DNA of 28,455 nt, taken from Porticoccus sp041592135 (GTDB lineage Bacteria > Pseudomonadota > Gammaproteobacteria > Pseudomonadales > Porticoccaceae). Within the stretch, counting starts at the first letter, position 1; the number at the start of each line of letters is the position of its first letter. This document shows, piece after piece, positions 15,809-25,519 of this stretch. The DNA lies in NCBI GenBank assembly GCA_041592135.1, contig JBFHQR010000017.1; one strand, written 5' to 3'. A program made the position numbers and the translations under genes. The notes beneath the pieces were generated by a model. It did not search any database and had not been told where the DNA came from. It worked only from the letters and a program-made list of their open reading frames with translations.

Positions 15809-16726
15809 TCAGATGATGTCCACCCTATTCAGCACCTGGCGCACCAGTGCGGCACTGTCCTGGCCGGCATGTTCGCCGGCGCCGCTCAGGCGGTGGGTCG
15901 CCACGGCGGGAAAGACCGCCTGCACATCCTCGGGAATCACATAACGGCGCCCCTGGATAAGCGCCCAGGCGCGGGCGCACTGCAGGGTCGCCAGCGCGCC
16001 CCGGGGCGACAGCCCGCAGTGGAACAGCGGTTCGTCGCGGGTGTACTGCACCAGCCGCTGCAGGTAATCCACCAGGCTGTCCGCTGCCTTGACCTCGTTG
16101 ACCTGCTGCTGGATCTGCAGCAGCAGGTCGGGATTCAGCACGGCTTTCAGCTCGCCGAGACGACTCTGTGAACCCAGCCCCGCCAGCAACTGGCGCTCGG
16201 ACTCCGGGTCCGGGTAGCCCAGGGCGATGCGCATCAGGAAGCGGTCCAGTTGCGATTCGGGCAGCGGGTAGGTGCCGGCCTGACTGGCCGGGTTCTGGGT
16301 GGCGATGACAAAAAACGGTTTCGGCAGTGCCCGGGTTTCCCCCTCGACGGTTACCTGCCCCTCGGCCATGGCTTCCAGCAATGCGCTCTGGGTCTTGGGG
16401 GTGGTGCGATTGATCTCGTCCGCCAGCAGTAACTGACTGAACACCGGGCCGGGATGAAATTCAAACTGGCTGCGCTGGCGATCATAAATGGACACCCCGA
16501 GAATGTCGGCGGGCAGCAGGTCGCTGGTGAACTGGATGCGACTGTAGGAGAGCCCGAGCACCCGGGCCAGACCCTGGGCCAGGGTGGTCTTGCCCATGCC
16601 CGGCAGGTCTTCGATCAGCAGGTGACCGCGGGCGAACAGACAGGCCAGAGCCAGCCGGATTTGCTCATCCTTGCCAATCAGCACCGTGCCCACGGCGCGG
16701 ACCAACCTGTCTACAACCCGTTGCAT
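15809..16726 (-). CDS. MoxR-family AAA+ ATPase
   Basis: A 305-residue cytoplasmic AAA+ ATPase. The Walker A is LPGMGKTT at residues 41-48 and the Walker B LLLADE at 99-104, followed by INRTTPKTQSALLEAMAEGQVT, the MoxR family hallmark. ATQNPASQAGTYPLPESQLDRFL contains sensor 1 and the arginine finger region, and LSPRGAL in the C-terminal lid is sensor 2. MoxR proteins act as chaperone-like remodelers, often for partners encoded alongside, here the DUF58 protein and the TgpA-type transglutaminase. The ATG at 16726 has GAGGG six bases upstream. It starts 51 bases after the metZ stop on the same strand, so it could be reached by read-through from metZ or have its own promoter. Confidence 0.93.
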   Translation of the reverse strand: MQRVVDRLVRAVGTVLIGKDEQIRLALACLFARGHLLIEDLPGMGKTTLAQGLARVLGLSYSRIQFTSDLLPADILGVSIYDRQRSQFEFHPGPVFSQLLLADEINRTTPKTQSALLEAMAEGQVTVEGETRALPKPFFVIATQNPASQAGTYPLPESQLDRFLMRIALGYPDPESERQLLAGLGSQSRLGELKAVLNPDLLLQIQQQVNEVKAADSLVDYLQRLVQYTRDEPLFHCGLSPRGALATLQCARAWALIQGRRYVIPEDVQAVFPAVATHRLSGAGEHAGQDSAALVRQVLNRVDII

Positions 16727-16765
16727 AAAGCCCTCTTTCCTGCCTCGGTTACAGCGGGGCCCGGT

Positions 16766-16789
16766 GCGGCGATGAAATCAGATCGCCGC
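16766..16789 (-). other. Inverted repeat spanning the metZ stop codon
   Basis: A perfect 8-base inverted repeat: GCGGCGAT at 16766-16773 and ATCGCCGC at 16782-16789, with an 8-base loop that contains the metZ stop codon (16778-16780). In the transcript it would form a GC-rich hairpin, but no run of U follows, so it is not a classical intrinsic terminator. It may protect the 3' end or be partly a consequence of codons. Confidence 0.35.
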
Positions 16790-17977
16790 CAGCCCGCGCT
16801 GCAGATCCGCTTTAATATCCTCGATATCCTCGAGGCCGACTGCGATGCGGATCAGGTTTTCGGTAATGCCCGACGCCGCCTTCTGTTCCGCACTGAGGCG
16901 GCCATGGGTGGTGGTGGCGGGATGGACGATGGTGGTCTTGGCATCCCCCAGGTTGGCGGTCAGGGACAGGATACGGGTGCTGTCGATCACCTGCCAGGCC
17001 TGCTCCCGGCCGCCCTTGACGCGGAATGACAGCACCCCGCCAAAACCGCGCTGCTGGGCAGCGGCCAACTGGTGTCCGGGATGGTCGGGCAAGCCGGCAT
17101 AAAAGACTTTTTCCACCGCCGGCTGCTGTTGCAGCCACTGGGCCAGCACCAGCGCACTGGCGGAGTGGGCATCCATGCGCAGGCGCAGGGTTTCCAGCCC
17201 TTTCAGGAATACCCAGGCGTTAAACGGGCTCATGCTGGGGCCGGCACTGCGAATAAAGGCCAGCACCTCGTTGACCAGTTCGCTGCGCCCGCACACCACG
17301 CCGCCGAGACAGCGGCCCTGGCCATCCAGGTATTTGGTGGCGGAATGCACCACCAGGTCGGCGCCCAGTTGCAGCGGCAGCTGCAGCGCCGGGGTGCAGA
17401 GGCAGTTGTCCACCACCAGCAGGGCACCGTGGTCGTGGGCCAGCTCGGCCAGTGCGCGGATATCCGCCACTTCATTGAGCGGATTGGAGGGCGTTTCCAG
17501 GAACAACAGTTTGGTCTCCGGGCGCAGCGCCTGCCGCCACTGGGCCAGATCGGTGACCGGCACAAAGGTGCTGTCGACGCCGAACTTGCCCAGGTATTTG
17601 TCCATCAGCACGGTGGTGGTGCCGAACACATCCCGGGAACAGACCACGTGATCACCCGACTTCAGCAGCGCCACGCAGGTGCTGAGAATGGCCGCCATCC
17701 CGGAGGCGGTGGCCACCGCCAGCTCGGCCCCTTCCAGGGCGGCAATGCGCTCCTCGAAATTGCGCACGGTGGGGTTGGTGTAGCGGGAATAGACGTTGCC
17801 GGGCTGTTCGCCGGAGAAACGCGCCGCCGCCTCGGCGGCGCTGCCGAACACATAACTGGAGGTCAGGAACAGCGGCTCGCCGTGCTCCCCTTCCGCGGTG
17901 CGCACATGGCCGGCGCGGACCGCCAGGGTATCCAGGGCGGCGCCCGCCAGCGGGTTGTCTTGCTCTCGATCTGTCAT
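16778..17977 (-). CDS. metZ: O-succinylhomoserine sulfhydrylase
   Basis: A 399-residue PLP enzyme of the Cys/Met metabolism family that makes homocysteine directly from O-succinylhomoserine and sulfide. The PLP lysine is Lys215 in VHSATKYLDGQG, and Asp190 in LVVDN would bind the pyridine nitrogen. YSRYTNPT (63-70) and ETPSNPL (161-167) are family motifs. The MetZ call, as against MetB or MetC, follows from position directly after purF, the arrangement in Pseudomonas, and from overall resemblance. The chosen ATG at 17977 is 13 bases after the purF stop. The frame remains open for 69 more codons upstream, but that stretch is antisense-frame purF sequence rich in Thr, Pro and Met, and is not coding. 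Likely cotranscribed with purF. Confidence 0.92.
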   Translation of the reverse strand: MTDREQDNPLAGAALDTLAVRAGHVRTAEGEHGEPLFLTSSYVFGSAAEAAARFSGEQPGNVYSRYTNPTVRNFEERIAALEGAELAVATASGMAAILSTCVALLKSGDHVVCSRDVFGTTTVLMDKYLGKFGVDSTFVPVTDLAQWRQALRPETKLLFLETPSNPLNEVADIRALAELAHDHGALLVVDNCLCTPALQLPLQLGADLVVHSATKYLDGQGRCLGGVVCGRSELVNEVLAFIRSAGPSMSPFNAWVFLKGLETLRLRMDAHSASALVLAQWLQQQPAVEKVFYAGLPDHPGHQLAAAQQRGFGGVLSFRVKGGREQAWQVIDSTRILSLTANLGDAKTTIVHPATTTHGRLSAEQKAASGITENLIRIAVGLEDIEDIKADLQRGLAAI

Positions 17978-17990
17978 TGGCCTGTTACTC

Positions 17991-19514
<1,524 letters not shown>

Positions 19515-19565
19515 GGGTCAGGCAACCTCTATCAACAGTCGTTTACCAAGCTGTTAGCACCGCTC

Positions 19566-20060
19566 TCAGAGCAGGTTCTTTAAAAAGTTCAGCACCGCTG
19601 CGCCGGTATCCCTGGCCCAGTCCTCAAATTGCATAAAAAACGAAATCGTCACCGACTGCTGCCACCACAGGTCATCTTTGACCGGCAACATCTCTGTCAG
19701 AATAATCAGCACCACCATGACGATGATCAGGCCGCGGCTGACACCGAACAGCAGCCCCAGCAGCCGGTCCGTCCCGGTCAGGCCGGTGGCCTCGACCAGT
19801 TTGCCGAGCAGGTAATTGCAGATGCCGCCGACGATCAGTACCGCCACAAACAGTGTTACCCAGGCGGTGAGCATGCGCAGCGAGGGCGTGGTGATCAGCT
19901 GTTCCATCCAGCTGGCCAGTTCGTCGTGAAAAATGGAGGCAATGACCGCCGCCGCCAGCCAGATCAGCAGTGACATGGCCTCCTTGACGAAACCCCGCAC
20001 CAGGCTGATCAATGCGGAAAGCCCCAAAACAGCAATTATTGCCCAGTCAGCCCAGTTCAT
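19566..20060 (-). CDS. cvpA: CvpA-family membrane protein
   Basis: A 164-residue inner-membrane protein with four hydrophobic segments (about 5-25, 27-45, 65-86 and 100-122) and a soluble amphipathic tail. E. coli CvpA was named for its requirement in colicin V production; later work links the family to envelope stress resistance, but no biochemical function is settled. The segment SLVRGFVKEAMSLL and GLLFGVSRGLI are typical. The ATG at 20060 is 54 bases after the SPOR gene's stop. The position directly before purF is the conserved one and supports the call. Confidence 0.93.
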   Translation of the reverse strand: MNWADWAIIAVLGLSALISLVRGFVKEAMSLLIWLAAAVIASIFHDELASWMEQLITTPSLRMLTAWVTLFVAVLIVGGICNYLLGKLVEATGLTGTDRLLGLLFGVSRGLIIVMVVLIILTEMLPVKDDLWWQQSVTISFFMQFEDWARDTGAAVLNFLKNLL

Positions 20061-20114
20061 GGTCCAGTCATCACCAAAAATAGCGGCAAAGTTTAACAGA
20101 GAGCCCGACGGAGG

Positions 20115-20669
20115 TCAGGGTTCAAAGCGGACCACCAGTGCGTTAAGGCCATATTTTTTATCGATGGCGGCCTTTTCCTGCAGCAGTTTTTCTTTCAGCA
20201 CCTTGGGTCCGACGAATACCCGGCTCAGTTGTCCCTGGCTGTCCTTCTGTTGCTGCACAAAGGCGCGGTAGCCGTCGTCGAGCAATTTTTTCACCAGGGC
20301 CTGGGCGCGCTCGGCATCGCGAAAACTGCCCACCTGTAACACCCAGGATTCCGGCAGGCCCTGTTCAGACAGCTGCGGCGGTTCCGGTGTCGGGGCAACT
20401 GCCTGCTGGGGTTCTTCCACACCCAGTTGAAAGCCCTCTTCCGGGGGCGGCGCGGGGGAAATATTGTCCGGTCTGGCAGGTTCGGCCACCTCCACCGGGA
20501 CAATGTCAGGTTTGGGGGGAATACGGGAGCTGGTGTCTACCCGGGGCGCCGTTTCGGAAAAATCAAACAGCACGGCAAACAGCACCAGTACCAGCGCCAA
20601 TAGTACAAAACCGCCGACAATTCGCTGTTTAACCTTTTCCGTCAACACAGTTCTTTCCTTCGGAATCAT
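20115..20669 (-). CDS. DedD-like SPOR-domain protein
   Basis: A 184-residue inner-membrane protein with a short cytoplasmic start, one membrane helix (about 17-37) and a long periplasmic Pro/Glu-rich linker (40-105). The C-terminal SPOR domain (about 108-184) begins WVLQVGSFRDAERAQALVKKL. SPOR domains bind septal peptidoglycan lacking stem peptides, so the protein is expected at the division site, like DedD. The position between folC and cvpA matches dedD elsewhere. The start is ambiguous. The ATG at 20669 (AAAGG upstream) overlaps folC by 41 bases. A GTG at 20648 or TTG at 20645, behind AAGGAAAG, gives a shorter N-terminus and less overlap. The frame open to 20729 is not credible. Confidence 0.85.
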   Translation of the reverse strand: MIPKERTVLTEKVKQRIVGGFVLLALVLVLFAVLFDFSETAPRVDTSSRIPPKPDIVPVEVAEPARPDNISPAPPPEEGFQLGVEEPQQAVAPTPEPPQLSEQGLPESWVLQVGSFRDAERAQALVKKLLDDGYRAFVQQQKDSQGQLSRVFVGPKVLKEKLLQEKAAIDKKYGLNALVVRFEP

Positions 20670-21891
20670 GCAACCTTTCCAGTATCGGGCCCACGGTAAA
20701 GAAGGAGCCGAATACCACCACCCTGTCACCTCCAGCGACCAGGGTTAGCGCCTTTTCAAAAGCTGCCACCGGTGAAGGGCAACATACGGCGTCGCCGACC
20801 GCAGGAGTCCCGGCATTGTACAACAATGCCTGTAGCATTCCTGCACCGGCCGCCCTCGGCTGATCGGGAATATCGCAAAAACACCAGGTTTTGACCAGCG
20901 GCATCAGGGGCGTCAGCGATCCGACGATATCCTTATCCGCCATCATGCCCACCACCGCCACCAACCGACCCTTTTCCGGCAGCAGCCTTTCGGCGAGCAA
21001 TTGTGCCGCCTGGGGATTGTGTGCCACGTCGAGAATAACGGGCACAGCGTCCACCTGCAGGCGCTGGAAGCGACCGGCCACGGCAACTTCCGCCAGCGCG
21101 CTGGTATCCACCCCGTCACTGGGCAGACCGCTGATCAGCGCCATCGCCTGCAGGGCACAGGCAACACTGTTGGGGGGCAGCGTGTTGGCGGGAATCCCGG
21201 GGAAATGTTGCAGCGCAAAATCGCGGCCGTTGATCAACAACTGCGCACCGATGGCGCCGGCCGCCTCAACCAGTCCGGTCACCGGCATCCGGTCGCCGCA
21301 CAGCAATGGCCTGCCGGGCCGGGCAATGGCCGCTTTTTCTGCACCGATCTGGTTGAGGTCATCCCCCAGCCAGTCCTGGTGATCCAGGGCGATGCTGGTG
21401 ACGATGGCGATATCGGTATCGAGGATATTCACCGCATCCAGCCGGCCACCCAGGCCCACCTCCAGAATGGCCACATCCAGTCCCGCCTCGGCCATCAGCA
21501 GCAGGGCCGCCAGGGTGCCAAATTCGAAATAGGTGAGACTGGTGTCGCCACGGGCCTCTTCAATCTGCTCGAATGCACGGCAGATAGCCACATCGCTGGC
21601 CTCCCGGCCATTGATAACTATGCGCTCGTTGTAACGGATCAGATGGGGCGAGGTGTAACTGCCGACGCGGTAACCCGCTTTTAACAGCAATGCCTGCAAG
21701 GCGGCCACACAGGAGCCCTTGCCATTGGTGCCCGCCACGGTCACCAGTGTTGTCGCCACCGACCGCTTGCCGGAACCCGACAGCCCCATGCGCTGGGCGA
21801 CCCGGCTGATCCGGGTCAGCCCGAGTTCAATCTCTGTGGGATGCCGCTGCTGCAGCAGCCCCAGCCATTCACTCAGTGAATGCCGGGGCAT
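20629..21891 (-). CDS. folC: Dihydrofolate synthase / folylpolyglutamate synthase
   Basis: A 420-residue Mur-ligase-type enzyme that joins glutamate to dihydropteroate and extends the polyglutamate tail of folates. The ATP loop GTNGKGS is at 54-60, and SYTSPHL, ERI and TYFEFGTLAALL follow in the family order. LEVGLGGRLDAVN and TSIALDHQDWLG carry acid and His ligands of the second metal/substrate site. DVAHNP marks the C-terminal domain. The ATG at 21891 lies inside the 3' end of accD (23-base overlap); a TTG one codon earlier is also in frame. The 3' end overlaps the SPOR gene start. Both overlaps indicate coupled translation. Confidence 0.95.
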   Translation of the reverse strand: MPRHSLSEWLGLLQQRHPTEIELGLTRISRVAQRMGLSGSGKRSVATTLVTVAGTNGKGSCVAALQALLLKAGYRVGSYTSPHLIRYNERIVINGREASDVAICRAFEQIEEARGDTSLTYFEFGTLAALLLMAEAGLDVAILEVGLGGRLDAVNILDTDIAIVTSIALDHQDWLGDDLNQIGAEKAAIARPGRPLLCGDRMPVTGLVEAAGAIGAQLLINGRDFALQHFPGIPANTLPPNSVACALQAMALISGLPSDGVDTSALAEVAVAGRFQRLQVDAVPVILDVAHNPQAAQLLAERLLPEKGRLVAVVGMMADKDIVGSLTPLMPLVKTWCFCDIPDQPRAAGAGMLQALLYNAGTPAVGDAVCCPSPVAAFEKALTLVAGGDRVVVFGSFFTVGPILERLHDSEGKNCVDGKG

Positions 21892-22762
21892 CAAGATCGG
21901 CGGGTTCGGGAGCGTGGGTAAATTTGGACAGCAATGAGGCGATGGTATCGCGCATGGCCGGACGGGAGATGATCAGGTCAATCGCACCGTGCTCCATCAG
22001 GAATTCGGCGCGCTGAAAACCTTTCGGCAGGCGCTGGCGAATGGTCTGCTCGATAATATTGGGACCGGCAAAACCGGCGCGGGCACCCGGCTCGGCGGCA
22101 TTGATATCCCCCAACAGCGCCAGGCTGGCGGAAACCCCGCCGTAGACCGGATCGGTCATCACGGAAATATAGGGCGTTCCCTGTCCTTTCAGCTTCTCAA
22201 TGATGGCGCTGGTCTTGGCCATCTGCATCAGGGAGATCAGCGCCTCCTGCATGCGCGCGCCGCCGGTGGCGGAAAAGCAGATCAGCGGGATATTTTCTTC
22301 CAGGGCCACCTGGGCTGCGCGGGTAAAGCGCTCGCCCACCACATAGCCCATGGAGCCGCCGTGGAAGGCAAATTCAAAGGCCACAGCGACCACCGGCATG
22401 TCTTTAAGGGTACCTCTCATGGCCACCAGCGCATCGTCTTCGCCGGTCGCCTTCTGGGCATCGGCCAGGCGATCCTTGTAGCGGCGCACATCCTTGAACT
22501 TCAGGCGATCGATGGGTTTGACCTCGGTGGCCAGTTCCTGGCGATTCTCGCGGTCCAGGAAAAAGTCCAGGCGGCGACGGGCACCGATACGCAGGTGGTG
22601 CTCACACTTCGGACAGACGTCGAGGTTCTTTTCCAGCTCGGGGCGATAGAGTGGCGCACTGCACTTCGGGCATTTTTTCCACAGCCCTTCCGGAACACTC
22701 TGGGTGCGATCTTTTTTCTGGGTACCCGGACCCTTGGGACGAATCTTTTCCAGCCAGCTCAT
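21869..22762 (-). CDS. accD: Acetyl-CoA carboxylase carboxyltransferase subunit beta
   Basis: A 297-residue subunit of the acetyl-CoA carboxylase carboxyltransferase, making malonyl-CoA for fatty-acid synthesis together with AccA. The N-terminal zinc ribbon is complete: Cys31, Cys34, Cys50 and Cys53 (KKCPKC and DVCPKC). The crotonase-fold catalytic part contains AFHGGSMGYVVGERF, CFSATGGARMQE and VMTDPVYGGVSASLALLGD, all standard for AccD. The ATG at 22762 is 11 bases after the trpA stop. The short gap joins it to the trp genes, and its end overlaps folC, the common accD-folC pairing. Confidence 0.97.
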   Translation of the reverse strand: MSWLEKIRPKGPGTQKKDRTQSVPEGLWKKCPKCSAPLYRPELEKNLDVCPKCEHHLRIGARRRLDFFLDRENRQELATEVKPIDRLKFKDVRRYKDRLADAQKATGEDDALVAMRGTLKDMPVVAVAFEFAFHGGSMGYVVGERFTRAAQVALEENIPLICFSATGGARMQEALISLMQMAKTSAIIEKLKGQGTPYISVMTDPVYGGVSASLALLGDINAAEPGARAGFAGPNIIEQTIRQRLPKGFQRAEFLMEHGAIDLIISRPAMRDTIASLLSKFTHAPEPADLDAPAFTE

Positions 22763-22773
22763 AGTCGGTTCCG

Positions 22774-23589
22774 TCAGTTATCCAGCGCCTTGCGCATTTC
22801 AGCAATCAACTCCGATACGGTCGCAGCATAGACGGCCGGATCACGTTCCCCGGACTCCGCGAGTCCGGCCATGCGGTTGACCAGCACGCTGCCGACCACG
22901 GCACCATCCGACAATTCAGCAACGGCACGGGCGGAGGCACCATCCTTGATACCAAATCCTACACAGACCGGCAGGTCAGTCAATGTGCGAATGTAGTCCA
23001 CATGCTGTTTCACGGAATCCACATCCAGGTGACCGGCACCGGTCACGCCTTTCAAGGACACATAATAGATGAAACCACCCGCCATCTGGGTGACCATTTT
23101 CTGGCGCTCTTCACTGCTGGTCGGGGCCAGCAGGAAGATGTTCTCGATGCCGGCCTGGTGCAGCTGCTGGTTAAACTCTTCCGCCTCTTCCGGCGGCAGG
23201 TCCACCGTGAGCACCCCATCCACGCCCGCCGCCACCGCCGCTGCAATGAAGGTTTCATAGCCCATGCGCTCGATCGGATTGGCATAACCCATCAGCAGAA
23301 CCGGGGTATCGGGATCGGTTTCGCGAAACTGCTGCACCAGTGCCAGTGCGTCCCGCAGGCTGCTGCCGTGGGCCAGTGCCCGCTCGTGGGCCTTCTGTAT
23401 CACCGGACCCTCGGCGGTGGGATCTGAAAACGGCACACCCAACTCAATAATATCGGCACCGCTTGCCACCAGGGCGTGCATCACCGGCAGGGTGACATCC
23501 TGTGCGGGGTCGCCCAGCACCACATAGGGAACCAGGGCCTTGCGGCCTTGCTGGCGAAGGGATTCAAAGCGTTTGTTAATTCTGTTCAC
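22774..23589 (-). CDS. trpA: Tryptophan synthase alpha chain
   Basis: A 271-residue TIM-barrel subunit that cleaves indole-3-glycerol phosphate and channels indole to TrpB. The signature region reads IELGVPFSDPTAEGPVIQ; Glu49 is the catalytic acid. The second catalytic position, Asp60 in E. coli, is Glu60 here, and the preceding residue 58 is Thr where a bulky hydrophobic residue is usual. GVTGAGHLD corresponds to loop 6. The phosphate-binding segment (FGI.DGASARAV, then GAVVGSVLV) is intact, so the enzyme is probably functional. The start is GTG at 23589 with GGAAG upstream, 42 bases after the trpB stop. It is cotranscribed with trpFB and accD. Confidence 0.96.
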   Translation of the reverse strand: MNRINKRFESLRQQGRKALVPYVVLGDPAQDVTLPVMHALVASGADIIELGVPFSDPTAEGPVIQKAHERALAHGSSLRDALALVQQFRETDPDTPVLLMGYANPIERMGYETFIAAAVAAGVDGVLTVDLPPEEAEEFNQQLHQAGIENIFLLAPTSSEERQKMVTQMAGGFIYYVSLKGVTGAGHLDVDSVKQHVDYIRTLTDLPVCVGFGIKDGASARAVAELSDGAVVGSVLVNRMAGLAESGERDPAVYAATVSELIAEMRKALDN

Positions 23590-23631
23590 TCACATACTTC
23601 CACAGTGTTCTTGTTATCGGGGCCGGAAAAC

Positions 23632-24849
23632 CTAAACGGTAATGCCGTCGATTTCCGCCACGGTGAGGATATCCTTGTCGCCGCGACCGGACAGGTTGAC
23701 CACGATCATCTGCTCCGGGTCCATCTGGCGAGCCAGTTTTTCCGCATAGGCCACCGCGTGGCTGGATTCCAGCGCCGGCATAATGCCCTCCACCTTGGTC
23801 AGGCGGCGGAAGGCATCCATGGCCTCGTCGTCGTTAATGGTGACGTAATTGACCCGGCCAATATCTTTCAACCAGGCGTGCTCGGGACCCACACCGGGGT
23901 AGTCGAGGCCGGCGGAGATGGAATGGGTTTCAATGATCTGGCCGTTTTCATCTTCCATCAGATAGGTGCGGTTGCCGTGCAATACCCCCGGAACACCGTC
24001 GTTGAGGGGGGCCGCATGCTTGCCGCTGGCCAGGCCGAAACCGCCCGCCTCCACGCCGTACATCGCCACCGACTCGTCCTCCAGGAACGGGTGGAACAGG
24101 CCGATGGCGTTGGAACCGCCACCGACACAGGCCACCAGCGCATCCGGCAACTGCCCGGCCTGATCCAGCGACTGCTGGCGGGCCTCGCGACCGATCACCG
24201 ACTGGAAGTTGCGCACCAGCTCCGGGTAGGGGTGCGGGCCGGCACAGGTGCCGATGATGTAAAACGTGTTATCCACGTTGGTCACCCAGTCGCGCATCGC
24301 CTCGTTCATGGCGTCCTTGAGGGTTTTGGAACCGGATGTCACGGGAATGACGGTGGCGCCCAGCAATTTCATGCGGTAGACGTTCAGGGACTGGCGATGC
24401 ACGTCCTCCTCGCCCATGAAAACGTGGCATTCGAGGCCCAGTCTGGCCGCCACCGTGGCCGTGGCCACGCCGTGCTGTCCGGCACCGGTTTCCGCGATAA
24501 CGCGCTTTTTGCCGGTGTGCTTGGCCAGCAGCGCCTGGCCGATGGTGTTGTTGATCTTGTGGGCGCCGGTGTGATTGAGGTCTTCCCGCTTCAGGAACAA
24601 TCGCGCGCCTCCGGTTTCGCGGCTCCAGCGCTCGGCAAAGTACAGCGGCGATGGCCGCCCCACGTAGTGCGCCAGGTCGTAGTCAAACTGGGCCTGAAAT
24701 TCCGGATCGTCCTTCAGACTGCGGTAAATTCGCTCCAGTTCATCCAGAGCGTAAATCAGTGTCTCCGACACGAAACGACCACCGTAGGGGCCAAAGTGTC
24801 CGCGCGCATCCGGCATGTGGCTGTAGTCAATCTTGATTTTTTCGTTCAC
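23632..24849 (-). CDS. trpB: Tryptophan synthase beta chain
   Basis: A 405-residue PLP enzyme that condenses indole with serine to give tryptophan. The PLP lysine is Lys98 in NHTGAHKINN, Glu120 in AETGAGQHG is the catalytic acid, and GGGSNAIG is the phosphate-binding loop. N-terminal HFGPYGGRFVSETL and the channel segment are standard. Length is normal for TrpB1. The start is GTG at 24849, six bases after GGAGAG and 15 bases after the trpF stop. A long open frame on the opposite strand over this gene (23476-24864) is a by-product of its GC-rich codons. Confidence 0.97.
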   Translation of the reverse strand: MNEKIKIDYSHMPDARGHFGPYGGRFVSETLIYALDELERIYRSLKDDPEFQAQFDYDLAHYVGRPSPLYFAERWSRETGGARLFLKREDLNHTGAHKINNTIGQALLAKHTGKKRVIAETGAGQHGVATATVAARLGLECHVFMGEEDVHRQSLNVYRMKLLGATVIPVTSGSKTLKDAMNEAMRDWVTNVDNTFYIIGTCAGPHPYPELVRNFQSVIGREARQQSLDQAGQLPDALVACVGGGSNAIGLFHPFLEDESVAMYGVEAGGFGLASGKHAAPLNDGVPGVLHGNRTYLMEDENGQIIETHSISAGLDYPGVGPEHAWLKDIGRVNYVTINDDEAMDAFRRLTKVEGIMPALESSHAVAYAEKLARQMDPEQMIVVNLSGRGDKDILTVAEIDGITV

Positions 24850-24864
24850 TGGGCTCTCCGGTGA

Positions 24865-25485
24865 TTACCCGCCTTTGGCGCGGGCAATAAACTGTTGTAC
24901 AAGTGCTGCTGATTTAATGCCGGGGGCGTCCTCGACACCGCCACTCACATCGACCCCGTAGGGCGCGACCTGGCGCACCGCCTCCGCCACGTTGGCGGGG
25001 GTCAGGCCCCCGGCCAGAATCAGCGGCAGATCGGCCTTTTCGGGCAGGCGCTGCCAATCAAATGTCTCGCCGGTACCGCCGTATTTATCCTGGTGCCAGG
25101 CGTCGAAAAGCAGGCCGCAGGCACTGGGGAAACGGGCCATCTCCGCTGCGAGATCGAGACCGGGCGACACCCTGACCGCCTTGATAAAGGGCCGGTCGAA
25201 TTGGCGACAATAGGCATCGTCTTCGTCACCGTGGAACTGCAACAACTGCAGCCCCACCCGGTTCAGGGTCTGCAAAACGACCGCTGCCGGGGCGTTCACA
25301 AACAGCCCCACGGTGGTCACAAACGGACCCACCGCGCGCGCGATGGCGGCGGCGGTAGCAGGCTCCACATAACGGGGACTTTTCCGGTAGAACACCAGGC
25401 CGATTGCGTCCGCCCCGGCCTCCGCTGCCACCCTGGCATCCGCTTCTCGGGTTATGCCGCAGATTTTGACTCGGGTTCGTTTCAC
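24865..25485 (-). CDS. trpF: Phosphoribosylanthranilate isomerase
   Basis: A 206-residue TIM-barrel enzyme of the tryptophan pathway (phosphoribosylanthranilate to CdRP). KICGIT at residues 7-12 carries the general-base Cys9; Asp128 in LLFDAW is the general acid, and GGTG (136-139), ILAGGLTPANV and DVSGGVE form the substrate pocket. The frame is open to a TTG at 25503, but the GTG at 25485 has GGAA upstream and gives the usual N-terminus. The extended -10 promoter at 25511-25519 places transcription start near 25504, which also favours the shorter form. It is the first gene of a trpF-trpB-trpA-accD run. Confidence 0.95.
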   Translation of the reverse strand: MKRTRVKICGITREADARVAAEAGADAIGLVFYRKSPRYVEPATAAAIARAVGPFVTTVGLFVNAPAAVVLQTLNRVGLQLLQFHGDEDDAYCRQFDRPFIKAVRVSPGLDLAAEMARFPSACGLLFDAWHQDKYGGTGETFDWQRLPEKADLPLILAGGLTPANVAEAVRQVAPYGVDVSGGVEDAPGIKSAALVQQFIARAKGG

Positions 25486-25510
25486 AGTGGCTTCCAATAG
25501 CAAGGGGCGG

Positions 25511-25519
25511 ATTGTAGCA
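25511..25519 (-). promoter_or_regulatory. Extended -10 promoter before trpF
   Basis: On the minus strand the gap between truA and trpF contains TGCTACAAT, an extended -10 (TGn plus TACAAT, five of six to consensus). No good -35 is seen 17 bases upstream. It would start transcription near 25504, 18 bases before the trpF GTG, giving the trp-accD run a promoter of its own independent of fimV-truA. I see no Trp-codon-rich leader peptide, so attenuation is not supported. Confidence 0.5.

Noticed and set aside
23476..24864. 462-codon plus-strand open frame opposite trpA/trpB
   Set aside because: It is unusually long but antisense to two certain enzymes and contains no motif or plausible start context; it is explained by the GC-rich third positions of trpB.
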